Shown here one piece after another: positions 1 to 8,420 of a DNA stretch of 64,000 bases. The notes under the pieces were generated by a model. That model was not told where the DNA came from. It saw only the letters and a program-made list of their open reading frames with translations, and searched no databases. The stretch covers positions 124,001 through 188,000 of the forward strand of contig JBBPIE010000004.1 of assembly GCA_038040485.1 (NCBI GenBank). Reading direction: 5' to 3'. The DNA is from Onstottus_B arcticum (GTDB lineage Bacteria; Acidobacteriota; Blastocatellia; UBA7656). How positions within the stretch are numbered: position 1 is the first letter of the stretch; each line of letters begins with the position of its first letter. Both the position numbers and the translations under genes were made by a program.

Positions 1-170
1 GTGTGCGACATTTGTGTTCGACCACTCATCCATCCACAGACTAAAAAAGTCTATGCTACCTCGGTTCCTCTGCGGTTAGATCACCAACAGAACCTCAACA
101 ACTCGGAGCACGTTGCGGTGAACGGGGCTCCTGCTTATACTTTCGCCGCCGTTCACAAGGAGTCCCACTT

Positions 171-1244
171 ATGCGCACACTAGCCGCGCTGATGATCGCT
201 TGCAGCATTGGCAGCTTTGCCTGGGCCCAGGAGCGCAGCTCGTTCACCGTCGGCACGGCCACCGCAGCCCGCGGCCAGAAAGTCACCGGCGCCATCGAAG
301 TCCCCGCCGCAAGCGACGCCGCGTTGAGCATCCCCGTCGCTGTCATTCACGGCGCAAAGCCAGGCAAGGTACTCGCGCTCGTTTCTGGCGCGCACGGCAC
401 GGAGTACGCTTCGATCATCGCGCTCGAAAAGATCATCTCCATGCTCGACCCAGCCGAAATCTCGGGCACCGTCATCGTCGTTCCGCTTGTCAATGTACCC
501 TCCTTCGAAAAAAAGATCGCGCACGTGAACCCGGTCGACGGCAAGAGCATGAATCGCTTTTACCCGGGGAAGATGGACGGCACCCAGACCGAGCGCGCCT
601 CATTCCTGATCACGAAGCAGGTAGTCGAGCAGTGCGATCACTTGATCGACTTGCATGGCGGCGACATCGACGAGAGCCTGCGGCCGTACAGTTACTGGAC
701 AAAGACCGGCAAAGAAAAACAGGACGCAATGTCGCGCGAGATGCTGCTTGCGTTCGGTCTCGACCACATCATCATCTCGACCGAGCGGCCGACCGACCCG
801 GCGGCTTCGCGGTATCTGGAAAACACGGCGACCACTCGCGGCAAGCCTTCGATCACAGTTGAAGCAGGACACGCCGGGACGGTCGAAGCCGGAGACGTGA
901 ACGCGCTTGTAAACGGCTGCCTGAGCGTGATGCGATACCTCAAGATGTTGCCGGGCTCGCCCAGCTTGATCGAGCATCCGGTCTGGATCGAGAAGGTCTC
1001 AACCGTTGCAAGCGAGCAAACCGGGATATTCTATCCGCTGGTCGGGCGCGGGAATTATGTCGAGCAAGGAATGAAGCTCGGCTACGTCACCGACTATGTC
1101 GGCAAGACGATCTTTGAGGCTCGCGCTCCCGTCGCGGGAGTTGTTCTGTTTATTCGCGCGGTGCCTTCGATGACAAAAGGCGAAACCGTTGCGAACATCG
1201 GAGTCGCCGGCCGCGACCCGATCTCAACCACTCGAAACCAGTGA
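171..1244 (+). CDS. Secreted succinylglutamate desuccinylase/aspartoacylase-family (M14) protein
   Basis: Zinc hydrolase of the AstE/aspartoacylase branch of the M14 carboxypeptidase clan; such enzymes remove N-acyl groups from amino acids. A signal peptide of about 20 residues ending AWAQ suggests export. Zinc ligands are visible as H75 and E78 in GAHGTEY and H162 in DLHGGD; the later TVEAGHAG should hold the catalytic Glu. At 357 residues it has the usual catalytic domain and a C-terminal beta domain. The start is supported by AAGGAG eight bases before the ATG. The gene for a microcompartment shell protein follows 15 bases later, so the two are probably co-transcribed. The substrate cannot be told, and a signal peptide on an enzyme beside a cytoplasmic shell gene is odd. 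Confidence 0.85.
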   Translation: MRTLAALMIACSIGSFAWAQERSSFTVGTATAARGQKVTGAIEVPAASDAALSIPVAVIHGAKPGKVLALVSGAHGTEYASIIALEKIISMLDPAEISGTVIVVPLVNVPSFEKKIAHVNPVDGKSMNRFYPGKMDGTQTERASFLITKQVVEQCDHLIDLHGGDIDESLRPYSYWTKTGKEKQDAMSREMLLAFGLDHIIISTERPTDPAASRYLENTATTRGKPSITVEAGHAGTVEAGDVNALVNGCLSVMRYLKMLPGSPSLIEHPVWIEKVSTVASEQTGIFYPLVGRGNYVEQGMKLGYVTDYVGKTIFEARAPVAGVVLFIRAVPSMTKGETVANIGVAGRDPISTTRNQ

Positions 1245-1259
1245 ATTGAAGGATCAACC

Positions 1260-1829
1260 ATGAGCGCAAACGATCTGACACGTGGTAATGCCTGCATCGG
1301 CTTCATCGAAACAAGCTCGATTGCTCGCGGAATCGATGCTTTGGACGCGATGATGAAGATGGCGGAAGTCGAGCTTCTGATGACGACGATTATCCCGCGC
1401 GGAAAGTATTTGATAATGATTGGCGGGAACGTGGCCGACGTGGAATCGTCTCTCAGAGCCGGTCTCACCAAAGCAGGCGAAACGGTGCTCGACCACTTCA
1501 TCATCCCGAATGTGCACGAAGAATTGCCGGCCGCGATCAAGGGGCGCGTGAAAGTCGATCACATCGAAGCGATCGGGATCATCGAAACAAAGGAAGTCGC
1601 TTCTGCCATCTACGCGGGCGACGCGGCTGTGAAGTCCGCCAACATTAAGTTGATCGAGGCGCGCAATCAGCCGGGAGGAAAGGGGCTGGTGGTTCTGACC
1701 GGCGAAGTCGGAGCAGTGAGAACGGCGGTTGCGGCGGGTGTCGCTTCGATAAAGAAGGACGGAATGCTGATCGGCGAAGTGGTAATACCCTACGGCCACC
1801 AGGCGCTGCTCAAGACCCTGACCGCGTGA
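1260..1829 (+). CDS. Bacterial microcompartment shell protein, tandem BMC domain (BMC-T)
   Basis: Two BMC folds in tandem, about residues 12-92 and 100-183, each opening with a beta strand of the form IGFIET / IGIIET followed by the A/G-rich helix. The length (189 aa) fits trimeric BMC-T proteins that tile microcompartment facets as pseudo-hexamers. Pore loops near PRGKY and PGGKG carry no cysteine, so the iron-sulfur site of PduT is not expected. The ATG has an AGGA six bases upstream and lies 15 bases behind the M14-family gene. No other shell, vertex or enzyme gene of a microcompartment follows downstream; any such partners must lie left of the window or elsewhere. Confidence 0.9.
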   Translation: MSANDLTRGNACIGFIETSSIARGIDALDAMMKMAEVELLMTTIIPRGKYLIMIGGNVADVESSLRAGLTKAGETVLDHFIIPNVHEELPAAIKGRVKVDHIEAIGIIETKEVASAIYAGDAAVKSANIKLIEARNQPGGKGLVVLTGEVGAVRTAVAAGVASIKKDGMLIGEVVIPYGHQALLKTLTA

Positions 1830-1859
1830 CGAATTGGGTATGCGATAATCAATTAATTC

Positions 1860-1891
1860 GGCGGTGCCTTAATTTAAATTAAGGCACCGCC
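1860..1891. terminator. Perfect 32-bp palindrome after the shell gene
   Basis: GGCGGTGCCTTAATTT is followed directly by its exact reverse complement, giving a gap-free palindrome with an A/T-only centre. As RNA it would fold into a GC-capped hairpin. It lies 30 bases after the shell-gene stop and before an unrelated gene, so a bidirectional terminator is the likeliest role. No clear T-run follows, and a protein-binding site is possible. Confidence 0.45.
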
Positions 1892-2003
1892 ATTAATTCA
1901 CCATACTTGACCTTGCCGTTCGGGCTATGATAAATGAACCACAGAGCATGATTGAATCAGATTTGTTCCGAAAAATCTGAAACTAGTTTAGGAGGTCAAA
2001 GCC

Positions 2004-2912
2004 ATGAATAGCAGATGGGTCCTGCTTGCATTCTCAGTTCTGGTAGTTTCTGTTCCGTTGGTTTCTAAAGTAACAGCTTTGCAGCCACTAATCGAGGATC
2101 AAGGATGTGTGGCGAGGGCCCGGATCGGAACGCAGGGGGTACCCGCTTTCGTTATCAAGCAAGTGACGAAAAGAAGCCCGGCAGCCAAGGCCGGTCTACT
2201 GCCCGACGATATTATTACGGATATCAACGGGCGGCAGATTGCTGATCTTATGGGTTTTGAAGCAGAAGTGAGAAGCAGTTTTGTAGGTACTTCCTTTGAG
2301 TTGACCTACTTACGGGGCAATACAATCAGCTCGGGCGAAGAAGGACTAAAAGCCCTTGTACAAACGCGCTCGGGAAAGAATGACCCTGAAACACCGAGTA
2401 AGAAGGTACGTCCAAGATCCGAAATTGGTATACAAGGAGTTTACGGCTTTCTCCTGAAGGTTGTTGAAGCGGGAAGTCCGGCAGATCAGTCGGGTTTAAG
2501 GCCGGGCGATGTGATTACTAGAATGAATGGCCAGGACTTAATGGCAACAGAAGATCTTCAGCAGGCTGTCCATTTTAGTGATCCGGGGACATCATTTCAG
2601 TTTTCCTACCTAAGATACAAATCCAGCATAGGTAAGCTCGAAGAGTCTCAGACCTCTGTATCAAGCCGCCCTCTTAGGACAGCAAATACTTCTGGAACTT
2701 TGATCCTACCTAGCGTTGAGAAACCCGCGCATGCAACAGTCAAAGTCGGGGCCTTTATACCGACAAGTCCCAGCCGTCCCTTGGTTCAAGGCTGCGATCT
2801 TTGTTGTGCAACGTGGTCCCAGTCTGATGGATGCGCGTTTGCTACTCATTACACCGGCAAAACCAACTGTAAAGCACTCGTTAATTCATGTTCCTTTTGG
2901 TTTTGCTTCTAG
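2004..2912 (+). CDS. Exported double-PDZ protein with cysteine-rich C-terminal tail
   Basis: Signal peptide of about 26 residues, then two PDZ domains (about residues 35-105 and 138-205). Each has the typical SPA-x-x-(A/S)GL-x-(P)-x-D-(I/V)IT core that binds C-terminal or hydrophobic peptide segments. After a Ser/Pro-rich linker the last 40 residues hold seven cysteines (GCDLCC ... NC ... NSC ... FCF). No protease domain is present, so this is not a DegP/HtrA enzyme. The start has AGGAGGT eight bases upstream. The codons are less GC-rich than in neighbouring genes, which suggests later arrival or relaxed selection. The cysteines could form disulfides or a metal site outside the cytoplasm. I do not recognise the tail. 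Confidence 0.8.
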   Translation: MNSRWVLLAFSVLVVSVPLVSKVTALQPLIEDQGCVARARIGTQGVPAFVIKQVTKRSPAAKAGLLPDDIITDINGRQIADLMGFEAEVRSSFVGTSFELTYLRGNTISSGEEGLKALVQTRSGKNDPETPSKKVRPRSEIGIQGVYGFLLKVVEAGSPADQSGLRPGDVITRMNGQDLMATEDLQQAVHFSDPGTSFQFSYLRYKSSIGKLEESQTSVSSRPLRTANTSGTLILPSVEKPAHATVKVGAFIPTSPSRPLVQGCDLCCATWSQSDGCAFATHYTGKTNCKALVNSCSFWFCF

Positions 2913-3155
2913 AGTCAGGTAGGCGGGTCAGTCGCACACTACCCTATTCGAGACGCTGCGCCAAATGTCCTCTGGTAAAGCGATAATCCCGAACGAACAC
3001 CTCTCCCCGCCAAGCTGGCTCGGCTTCATCACGAACGCAAGATTTCAGTTCGGCTCCTGCATTGCCACCACCCAAGAAGAGCACGGAGTTCAGGCTTAAT
3101 AGCCTGGTCTTTCTTCGTACCGTCAAGACAAAGCTAAAGCCCGAACTCCATGCAC
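2913..3155. other. Intergenic stretch with a possible gene remnant and an inverted repeat
   Basis: No complete gene is convincing here. On the minus strand, 2944 to about 3080 reads as a plausible protein C-terminus (ending RDYRFTRGHLAQRLE) but its upstream part is not protein-like, so it may be the 3' remnant of a lost gene. At 3085-3097 and 3137-3149 lie 13-base arms (GGAGTTCAGGCTT and AAGCCCGAACTCC) that pair with one mismatch around a 39-base loop. Confidence 0.3.
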
Positions 3156-3638
3156 TTACTGATGACCTGGAGTGGTTGCCACCTCGAGGCGCATGCCTTC
3201 TGCTCTCGCCCAATCGGATATGAGCGCTCGCTCTTGATCAGAGAGCCGCGCTTCCGGATGAAGCAGAGAATAAGACGAAAGGGGCATCGCCTTGCTGCTG
3301 ACTTCCTCGTCGATCTCCTGCATCTTCTTCGCTGCCTTGCTCCGGTCGTACCCCGACCACTCAGAAAAATTCAAGTGGCGCCGGCCGTCGTTCACGTGAG
3401 AGACGAGGAACCATGACACCGGAGCGACTTTGCCGTACCAGGGCCAGTCGGTCGCATTCGAGTGGCAGTCATAGCAGGCTCGGCCCAGGACGTCGGAAAC
3501 TTCCGGGTTCATCGCAACATGAGATTGTATTGCTCTGGATTCATCTGACGCCGGATTGGTCTTGGCCGGCCGAACGAACTGCGCGGCGACAAGAAGTATC
3601 AAGCCCGCTGTTGCTATCCACTTCATCGCTTTCTTCAT
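3156..3638 (-). CDS. Haem-binding domain protein (c-type cytochrome-like)
   Basis: Signal anchor or signal peptide at residues 1-25, then one haem attachment motif CYDCH near residues 55-59. It sits in the sequence pattern of the haem-binding-domain family (CxxCHSN, then WPWY and a conserved W around SWFLVSHV). Such 150-160 residue proteins are periplasmic single-haem electron carriers, often found with envelope enzymes. The length is typical. The ATG at 3638 is preceded by GAGGTGG. It faces away from the PDZ gene and is followed upstream by an inverted repeat. The redox partner is unknown. Confidence 0.85.
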   Translation of the reverse strand: MKKAMKWIATAGLILLVAAQFVRPAKTNPASDESRAIQSHVAMNPEVSDVLGRACYDCHSNATDWPWYGKVAPVSWFLVSHVNDGRRHLNFSEWSGYDRSKAAKKMQEIDEEVSSKAMPLSSYSLLHPEARLSDQERALISDWARAEGMRLEVATTPGHQ

Positions 3639-3653
3639 AAGGCCACCTCGACT

Positions 3654-3738
3654 GTACGGGCGTCCCTCCGTGAGCGCCCCTTGCTAAAAGGTCTAATGTG
3701 GCGCGAGAAGGGGCGCCCACGGAGGTGACGCCCCTACA
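3654..3738. repeat. Dispersed inverted repeat, family A copy 1
   Basis: Arms at about 3654-3682 and 3708-3738 (GGGCGTCCCTCCGTGAGCGC and its near-exact complement) around a 25-base loop, starting TGTA and ending TACA. Related elements occur near 23.07, 27.65, 32.71 and 49.69 kb. All lie between genes. Confidence 0.8.
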
Positions 3739-3749
3739 AGCTGCGGGCC

Positions 3750-4838
3750 TTAGAACCAGACCGTGTCGAGTTCATCTTTCCAGAGTTCAAGCGTCTTCGA
3801 ATCGAGTTGCATAACGGCTTCTCGCGTGACGCCTTTCGGCAGCCCGACAAGCTCGATCATCCTGTCGAGTATCTCCGAGCGTTGCGACTCATCGACACGA
3901 GAGAGCAAATGCCAAAGCGTAAACGTGTCTCGATCTCTGGACTCCGCCAGCACAAGCTTGAGCGCTTCTTCGCCGGCGCTTTCGAAGTCAAACTTCGCAA
4001 GTGCTTCTATAAGCAAATCGCTCGCGTCTTCAAAGTACGGCGTGCCCGGCCCGATGCCCGGTCTCGTCTCGCACATCGCGCCGATTGGCACGAAGGACTC
4101 GCGGCCGTCGCGGGCCAGCGCTACCCATCCCGAAGTCACGTGCAAGAAGCCCCGCCCCGCGTCGTCAACTTCAAGCGTATAAGCGCAGCCGAGGTCGATA
4201 GCTACCGCCGAGGGCGTATCGACAAAGAACAATCGCGGCGGCGCCCAGATCTTTGCGTGGATCTTGCCGCGATCGAGCGCAATCCGATGCTCGGTCACTT
4301 GCGTCTCGATCAAACGAACCCGCGAGTTCGGCTCCAGCTCGACCGTTCCGATCTGACCTACATCGAGCAACGCGCGCGACGATCCATCGGTTTCGAGCAC
4401 CCCTCCGACCGCGAGTCGGGTTGTCGTTTTGATCTCGTCGGACCCGACGCCGTAACGCACAACCGGCCACGTGCTGCCAGGGGCATAGTTGAGCAACCAG
4501 ACGGATGCCCCGACAGCGACTATCAGCACCAGCGCGCCCGTCGCTACGAATGCGAAGGCGGGAAGCCCGAACCACGAGCGCGCAGGCTTCGGTTGAAAAG
4601 CGGCCTTGCGCGACCTCGCGTCCAGCAATGCATCGATCTCGCTCCACAACTCAGACGGCGCTTCCACGATGGGAAGCTGCGAGGCGAGGTGTACGCCGAG
4701 TTTTATGTCGTCGTGCTCCTTGCGGCAACGCTCACATGCGAGCAGGTGCTCACCGACGTGGTTCGACTCTTCGGCCGGCAGCTCGCCGTTGCAGTACGCT
4801 GAAAGTTTTTTGACTACGTGCTTGTTAAACATCTTCAT
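3750..4838 (-). CDS. Anti-sigma factor with zinc-finger and FecR domains
   Basis: Starts with an anti-sigma zinc-binding motif (H near residue 23, then CERC), which would hold the upstream ECF sigma factor at the membrane. A single transmembrane helix follows (about residues 95-120) and then a periplasmic FecR-type beta domain (about 150-260). It ends in a helical region with no known name. The chosen ATG at 4838 overlaps the sigma stop codon as ATGA, a classic sign of translational coupling; the frame is open for 32 further codons upstream but these lie inside the sigma gene. FecR domains usually read out a TonB-type receptor, but no receptor gene is adjacent, so the signal is unknown. Confidence 0.85.
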   Translation of the reverse strand: MKMFNKHVVKKLSAYCNGELPAEESNHVGEHLLACERCRKEHDDIKLGVHLASQLPIVEAPSELWSEIDALLDARSRKAAFQPKPARSWFGLPAFAFVATGALVLIVAVGASVWLLNYAPGSTWPVVRYGVGSDEIKTTTRLAVGGVLETDGSSRALLDVGQIGTVELEPNSRVRLIETQVTEHRIALDRGKIHAKIWAPPRLFFVDTPSAVAIDLGCAYTLEVDDAGRGFLHVTSGWVALARDGRESFVPIGAMCETRPGIGPGTPYFEDASDLLIEALAKFDFESAGEEALKLVLAESRDRDTFTLWHLLSRVDESQRSEILDRMIELVGLPKGVTREAVMQLDSKTLELWKDELDTVWF

Positions 4839-5419
4839 TCCCCTGCTGCGATCTCGCCGCGCAGATGCCCGAGCCTGGTGGCGAGCATCTTGTGGCCGCG
4901 GTTGAGCCGCGACGAAACGGTGCCGATCGAACACCCCAGCGCTTCGGCGATCTCATCGTACGACAAGCCCTCGACGTACTTGAGCAGGATCGGCATTCGA
5001 AGCTTTGGGCTCAGCTCGGCTATTGCTCCTCTTACCGACTCGGCTACCTGCCTTCGGTGATACGCGTGCTCTTGAGACTGCGTCCCAGAATCCTTCACAT
5101 CCGCCTCCGGGCTGAAAGGCACGAAACGTTTTCGTTTTCGCTGCTCGTCAACGCACGCGTTTGCGACGATGCGATAAAGCCAAGTCGCGAACTCCGAGTC
5201 CTGACGAAACTGATCGATCACGGTGAACAGCTTCAGAAAGACTTGCTGGGTGACGTCGTGCGCCATCGTCGGGTCGCTGCCGTAATGGAGCGCGATCGAG
5301 TAAACCTTGTCCTGGTACGCTTCAAACAACAGTTGAAACGCGGCGCGGTCGCCGCGTTTGCAAGCTTCGATAATGTCCGCCTGTTCTTCACGCTCGATCA
5401 TTGTTGCGAGCTGCCTCAT
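4835..5419 (-). CDS. RNA polymerase ECF-type sigma factor
   Basis: A 194-residue sigma-70 family protein. Region 2 spans about residues 25-95 (DKVYSIALHY, then HDVTQQVFLKLF and FATWLYRIVANACVDEQRKR for -10 recognition and melting). Region 4 spans about 130-185 (LRMPILLKYVEGLSYDEIAEALGCSIGT..., the -35 helix-turn-helix). Only these two regions are present, as in the extracytoplasmic-function group. The next gene overlaps it by ATGA and encodes its likely zinc-finger/FecR antagonist. An in-frame ATG six codons in is an alternative start. Autoregulation is common in this family but I could not identify the target promoter. Confidence 0.92.
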   Translation of the reverse strand: MRQLATMIEREEQADIIEACKRGDRAAFQLLFEAYQDKVYSIALHYGSDPTMAHDVTQQVFLKLFTVIDQFRQDSEFATWLYRIVANACVDEQRKRKRFVPFSPEADVKDSGTQSQEHAYHRRQVAESVRGAIAELSPKLRMPILLKYVEGLSYDEIAEALGCSIGTVSSRLNRGHKMLATRLGHLRGEIAAGE

Positions 5420-5514
5420 ACTCTAGCCATCCATCATATCCGTGAATTAGACGGAGGCGGGTCAGGATTTCTTCCCTGTTCGGGCACAGGTCGCCTTAGC
5501 AGCAAGCGGCATTG

Positions 5515-5520
5515 TATAAT
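5515..5520 (+). promoter_or_regulatory. Candidate -10 box for the FG-GAP gene
   Basis: A perfect TATAAT lies 62 bases before the FG-GAP gene start, in the space between it and the divergent sigma factor gene. No good -35 box sits 17 bases upstream, so this may need an activator or another sigma factor. Confidence 0.35.
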
Positions 5521-5582
5521 TCAGCCCTCGTTTCGCAAAAAGCTCCGTTCGAGCGAGACTTTGATTATCAAGGCGTACAAGG

Positions 5583-7919
5583 ATGGTTCATAAAACGATG
5601 TTGTTACGAGTTGGGTTGGTCGTTGTCATCTTATCTTCGCTGCTTTCGCTACAGACACCTGTTACCGCGCAAGGCGGAGGCATTCAGTTGGCCGTGGACA
5701 CGGCGGACTTCAATCAAGACGGTCTACTGGTGTTGTTTGGCGGGCTTCGCTTTCAGGGGGAGGTCGGGTTGCCGGTCGCCGCCGGGGACATTAACGGCGA
5801 CGGACGCGCCGATGTGATCTTTTGCGGGATGTTCGGCAGCTCGAGTCCTCGCAATAACAATGGCGTGGTTAACTTCTATATCAGCGACGGACGCGACAGT
5901 GGCTTTGTAGATCAGGCGCAGAACCCGCCGAACATTTTCAGGCTTCATGGCGCCCGGTCGGGTGACCTGCTTGGCACTTCTGTGTCCGCAAACGGCGACA
6001 TCAACGGCGACGGGATTCGCGACGTGGCAATCGGGGCGGGCGGTCAGGACGGGCCCGGGCGGCCGATCGCCGATAACCGGGGCGCGGCTTACGTGGTGCT
6101 AGGTTCGCACGACTTCAACGGGAACGCGGACCTTGCCACCGGAGGCGATCCGCCCCCCGGCGTCATCGTGATATACGGACCGCAGTCCGGCGGACGGATG
6201 GGAATCTGGATCGACGAAGGCGACGTGGACGGCGACGGGATCGCTGACATTATCATTGGCTCCGACCAGATCAACTTCGGCGGGAGTCAGCACGTTGGCG
6301 GCGCCTACATCGTGTTCGGTTCGCAGTCGCTTCCAAACGTCATCGATCTGGCAAGCCCTCCGGCTGGGGTCAGAACCGCGCGCATAGTCGGCTCGCGCCA
6401 GGAAGATCACTGGGGCGCCGCGTTGCAAGTCGGTGACATCAACGACGACGGCATTGGCGACATCATCATCGGCGGGTCGATCTTTAGGGACTCGGCTTCC
6501 TACGTCACGCCGACCGACGACAGCGGTCACGATGCCCGCGGGGCGGACTTCGGGGGAGCAAGAACGCAGTGCGGTGAGACGTTCGTAGTTTATGGGCAGC
6601 ACAACTGGCCGGGCGATACGTTTCTCAGCAGCCCGCCAGCCAGCGCTACTCACGTTATCGGCGCAAACACGGTCGACTTTCTGGGCTCGCAGGTTCACAG
6701 CGGGGACGTAAACGGAGACGGCCGCACAGATTTGATCATCGGAGCATTGCAAGCCTTGGCTCCCGATAATAAAGGTAAGACGGGAGCGGTGTATGTCATC
6801 TACGGGTCGGCAAATCTGCCAGGAGCGACGATAGATATGGCCAACCCCGACGCTTCGGGTTTGCGCATCACGACGATCTACGGGGAGCACAACCTTGACT
6901 GCGCGGGCGACTCGGTTCGCACCTACGACATAAATAAAGATGGCTTGTCGGATCTTTTTATCGGCAGTCCGGAGCGGACTTTCGATGTCGACGGCGTGGA
7001 GCGCGAAGATGCGGGCGTCACTGAGTTGATATACGGTCAGCGCGATTTTCTGCCGCCGGTCATCAAGCTTTATGATCCGCCCGCCGGCCTCCCGATCTTT
7101 CGACTTGCGGGCGCTCACGGCGAGGGTCAGACCCAGTTAGGAAGCGACGGCGACGAGTTTTCTTACCGGCTCACGGGCGCGGACGTCGACGGCGACGGCT
7201 ACATCGACTACATCGCGAATGCGATGCACGGAGACGGGTTTGGCAACGGGCTGCTCAACGCGGGAAACGTTTACATTTTCAGCGGCAAGAAGCTCTCGGC
7301 GAAGCTTGGGATGCTTGGGCCACCCGTGCTTCCGACTCCGCCCGTGCTGACTTCCGCGAGGTTGGTTTTGAACGGCGTAGGCCCTGTCCAACAAGCCAAT
7401 ACCGGTCAGAGCGGGCTGGTCATTGAAGTCGTCGGCACCAACACCAGGGTTGATACTCAGGTCTTGATTAACGGCACAGTCGCCAATTCGGTCGTTCCAA
7501 ACCCCAACGACCCAACCCCCAGCTTTGCTGTCCTGCTCGATGCTAATCCGTCAATCAGAGACACCGCCGGGCCACTGGCCGTGCGGCTTCGAAATACCAA
7601 TCCGCTGTCGGCTTTGTCCAACGAGATCGTCGCCGGAAGGCTTGTCGGGCTGGAGATCACTTCAATCAAGGTAAAGAGAAAGTCAGGCGGAGTCCTGCTC
7701 GTGAAGATCAGCGGCGCGAATTTTCCGGCCGCCGGCTCAGTGCAAGTAAGCGTCAACGGCTCAGCGGTACCGCTCAAGTCAACTTCATTTGTAGCGAGCG
7801 ACTTCATCCAGGTGAAGATCGGCAGCAGCGCGGCGCCGGCCTCGGGCGCAGTTCTGCACGTTCGAGTGATCGCGGCTGGCGGAGGCCAGTCGAACGAGTT
7901 CACGGTCACGGCGCCTTGA
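5583..7919 (+). CDS. Secreted FG-GAP (integrin alpha-like beta-propeller) protein
   Basis: A signal peptide (about residues 1-29, ending VTAQ) is followed by at least seven FG-GAP repeats. Each carries a calcium loop of the type D(I/V)(N/D)GDG with a following (D)(I/V)IIG strand; examples are DINGDGRADV, DVDGDGIADIIIG and DVNGDGRTDLIIG. These blades would build a seven-bladed beta-propeller up to about residue 580. The last 190 residues form two immunoglobulin-like beta domains. Such proteins are exported, calcium-stabilised binding proteins; the ligand is unknown. ATG at 5583 is used; ATG at 5598 is possible. The gene is a single unit, divergent from the sigma factor gene. Confidence 0.85.
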   Translation: MVHKTMLLRVGLVVVILSSLLSLQTPVTAQGGGIQLAVDTADFNQDGLLVLFGGLRFQGEVGLPVAAGDINGDGRADVIFCGMFGSSSPRNNNGVVNFYISDGRDSGFVDQAQNPPNIFRLHGARSGDLLGTSVSANGDINGDGIRDVAIGAGGQDGPGRPIADNRGAAYVVLGSHDFNGNADLATGGDPPPGVIVIYGPQSGGRMGIWIDEGDVDGDGIADIIIGSDQINFGGSQHVGGAYIVFGSQSLPNVIDLASPPAGVRTARIVGSRQEDHWGAALQVGDINDDGIGDIIIGGSIFRDSASYVTPTDDSGHDARGADFGGARTQCGETFVVYGQHNWPGDTFLSSPPASATHVIGANTVDFLGSQVHSGDVNGDGRTDLIIGALQALAPDNKGKTGAVYVIYGSANLPGATIDMANPDASGLRITTIYGEHNLDCAGDSVRTYDINKDGLSDLFIGSPERTFDVDGVEREDAGVTELIYGQRDFLPPVIKLYDPPAGLPIFRLAGAHGEGQTQLGSDGDEFSYRLTGADVDGDGYIDYIANAMHGDGFGNGLLNAGNVYIFSGKKLSAKLGMLGPPVLPTPPVLTSARLVLNGVGPVQQANTGQSGLVIEVVGTNTRVDTQVLINGTVANSVVPNPNDPTPSFAVLLDANPSIRDTAGPLAVRLRNTNPLSALSNEIVAGRLVGLEITSIKVKRKSGGVLLVKISGANFPAAGSVQVSVNGSAVPLKSTSFVASDFIQVKIGSSAAPASGAVLHVRVIAAGGGQSNEFTVTAP

Positions 7920-7997
7920 GTTTTAGCGGGAGAAGCCGCCGGGTTGGAGCTTGCGATGCGACTACCATCAATTGGTTTGCGCCGATTAACATTTTGG

Positions 7998-8026
7998 TTG
8001 ACAGTGAGTTCCGCGGTGTGTAGGAT
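7998..8026 (+). promoter_or_regulatory. Sigma-70-type promoter of the cold-shock gene
   Basis: TTGACA (7998-8003), a 17-base spacer, then TAGGAT (8021-8026). Transcription would start near 8033 and leave an untranslated leader of about 140 bases, which is long, as usual for cold-shock genes. Confidence 0.7.
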
Positions 8027-8172
8027 GTGCGAGTTTTGATCAGCAGTTTGTGAGGAGGAGTGAAGTTGAAGTTAAGGTTTTGCGCGTTTGATCAGTTGGA
8101 CCGCGAACGCTCTTTGCTTTGACTCCGATCATCACGCTGCAATTGAATTCAGATGAAAAGGAGAAGAGAGCA

Positions 8173-8376
8173 TTGAGAGAAACAGGAACAGTAAAGTGGT
8201 TTAACGCAACAAAGGGTTACGGGTTCATCACCCGCGAAGGCGGCGATGATGTTTTCGTGCACTACTCGGCCATCGAATCCGAGGGCTACAAAACGCTGAA
8301 CGAGGGCCAACGCGTCGAGTTCACCATAACTCAGGGACCGAAGGGCCTTGCCGCCAGCAATGTGATCGCCGCATAG
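8173..8376 (+). CDS. Cold-shock protein, CspA family
   Basis: A single OB-fold nucleic-acid chaperone of about 67 residues. RNP1 (KGYGFI) and RNP2 (DVFVHYSAI) motifs are intact, and the N-terminus TGTVKWFN is standard. It binds single-stranded RNA and loosens structure. I choose the TTG at 8173 as start because AGGAG lies nine bases before it and the resulting length fits the family; a longer reading from 8119 adds 18 residues with no family match. It has its own promoter, a long leader and a terminator hairpin just downstream, so it is a single-gene unit. Confidence 0.92.
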   Translation: MRETGTVKWFNATKGYGFITREGGDDVFVHYSAIESEGYKTLNEGQRVEFTITQGPKGLAASNVIAA

Positions 8377-8390
8377 GTTGTCCAAAATCG

Positions 8391-8420
8391 GGCGAGCCTG
8401 AGATTCAAATCAGGCTCGCC
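8391..8420 (+). terminator. Terminator hairpin after the cold-shock gene
   Basis: GGCGAGCCTGA (8391-8401) pairs exactly with TCAGGCTCGCC (8410-8420) around an eight-base loop. It is followed by the T-rich ATTGTGTTTG and lies 15 bases after the stop codon. Confidence 0.8.

Noticed and set aside
1..170. Open frame of 60 codons at the left edge
   Set aside because: No family features, it runs into the M14 gene in another frame, and it has no ribosome site. The stretch is more likely the leader of that gene.
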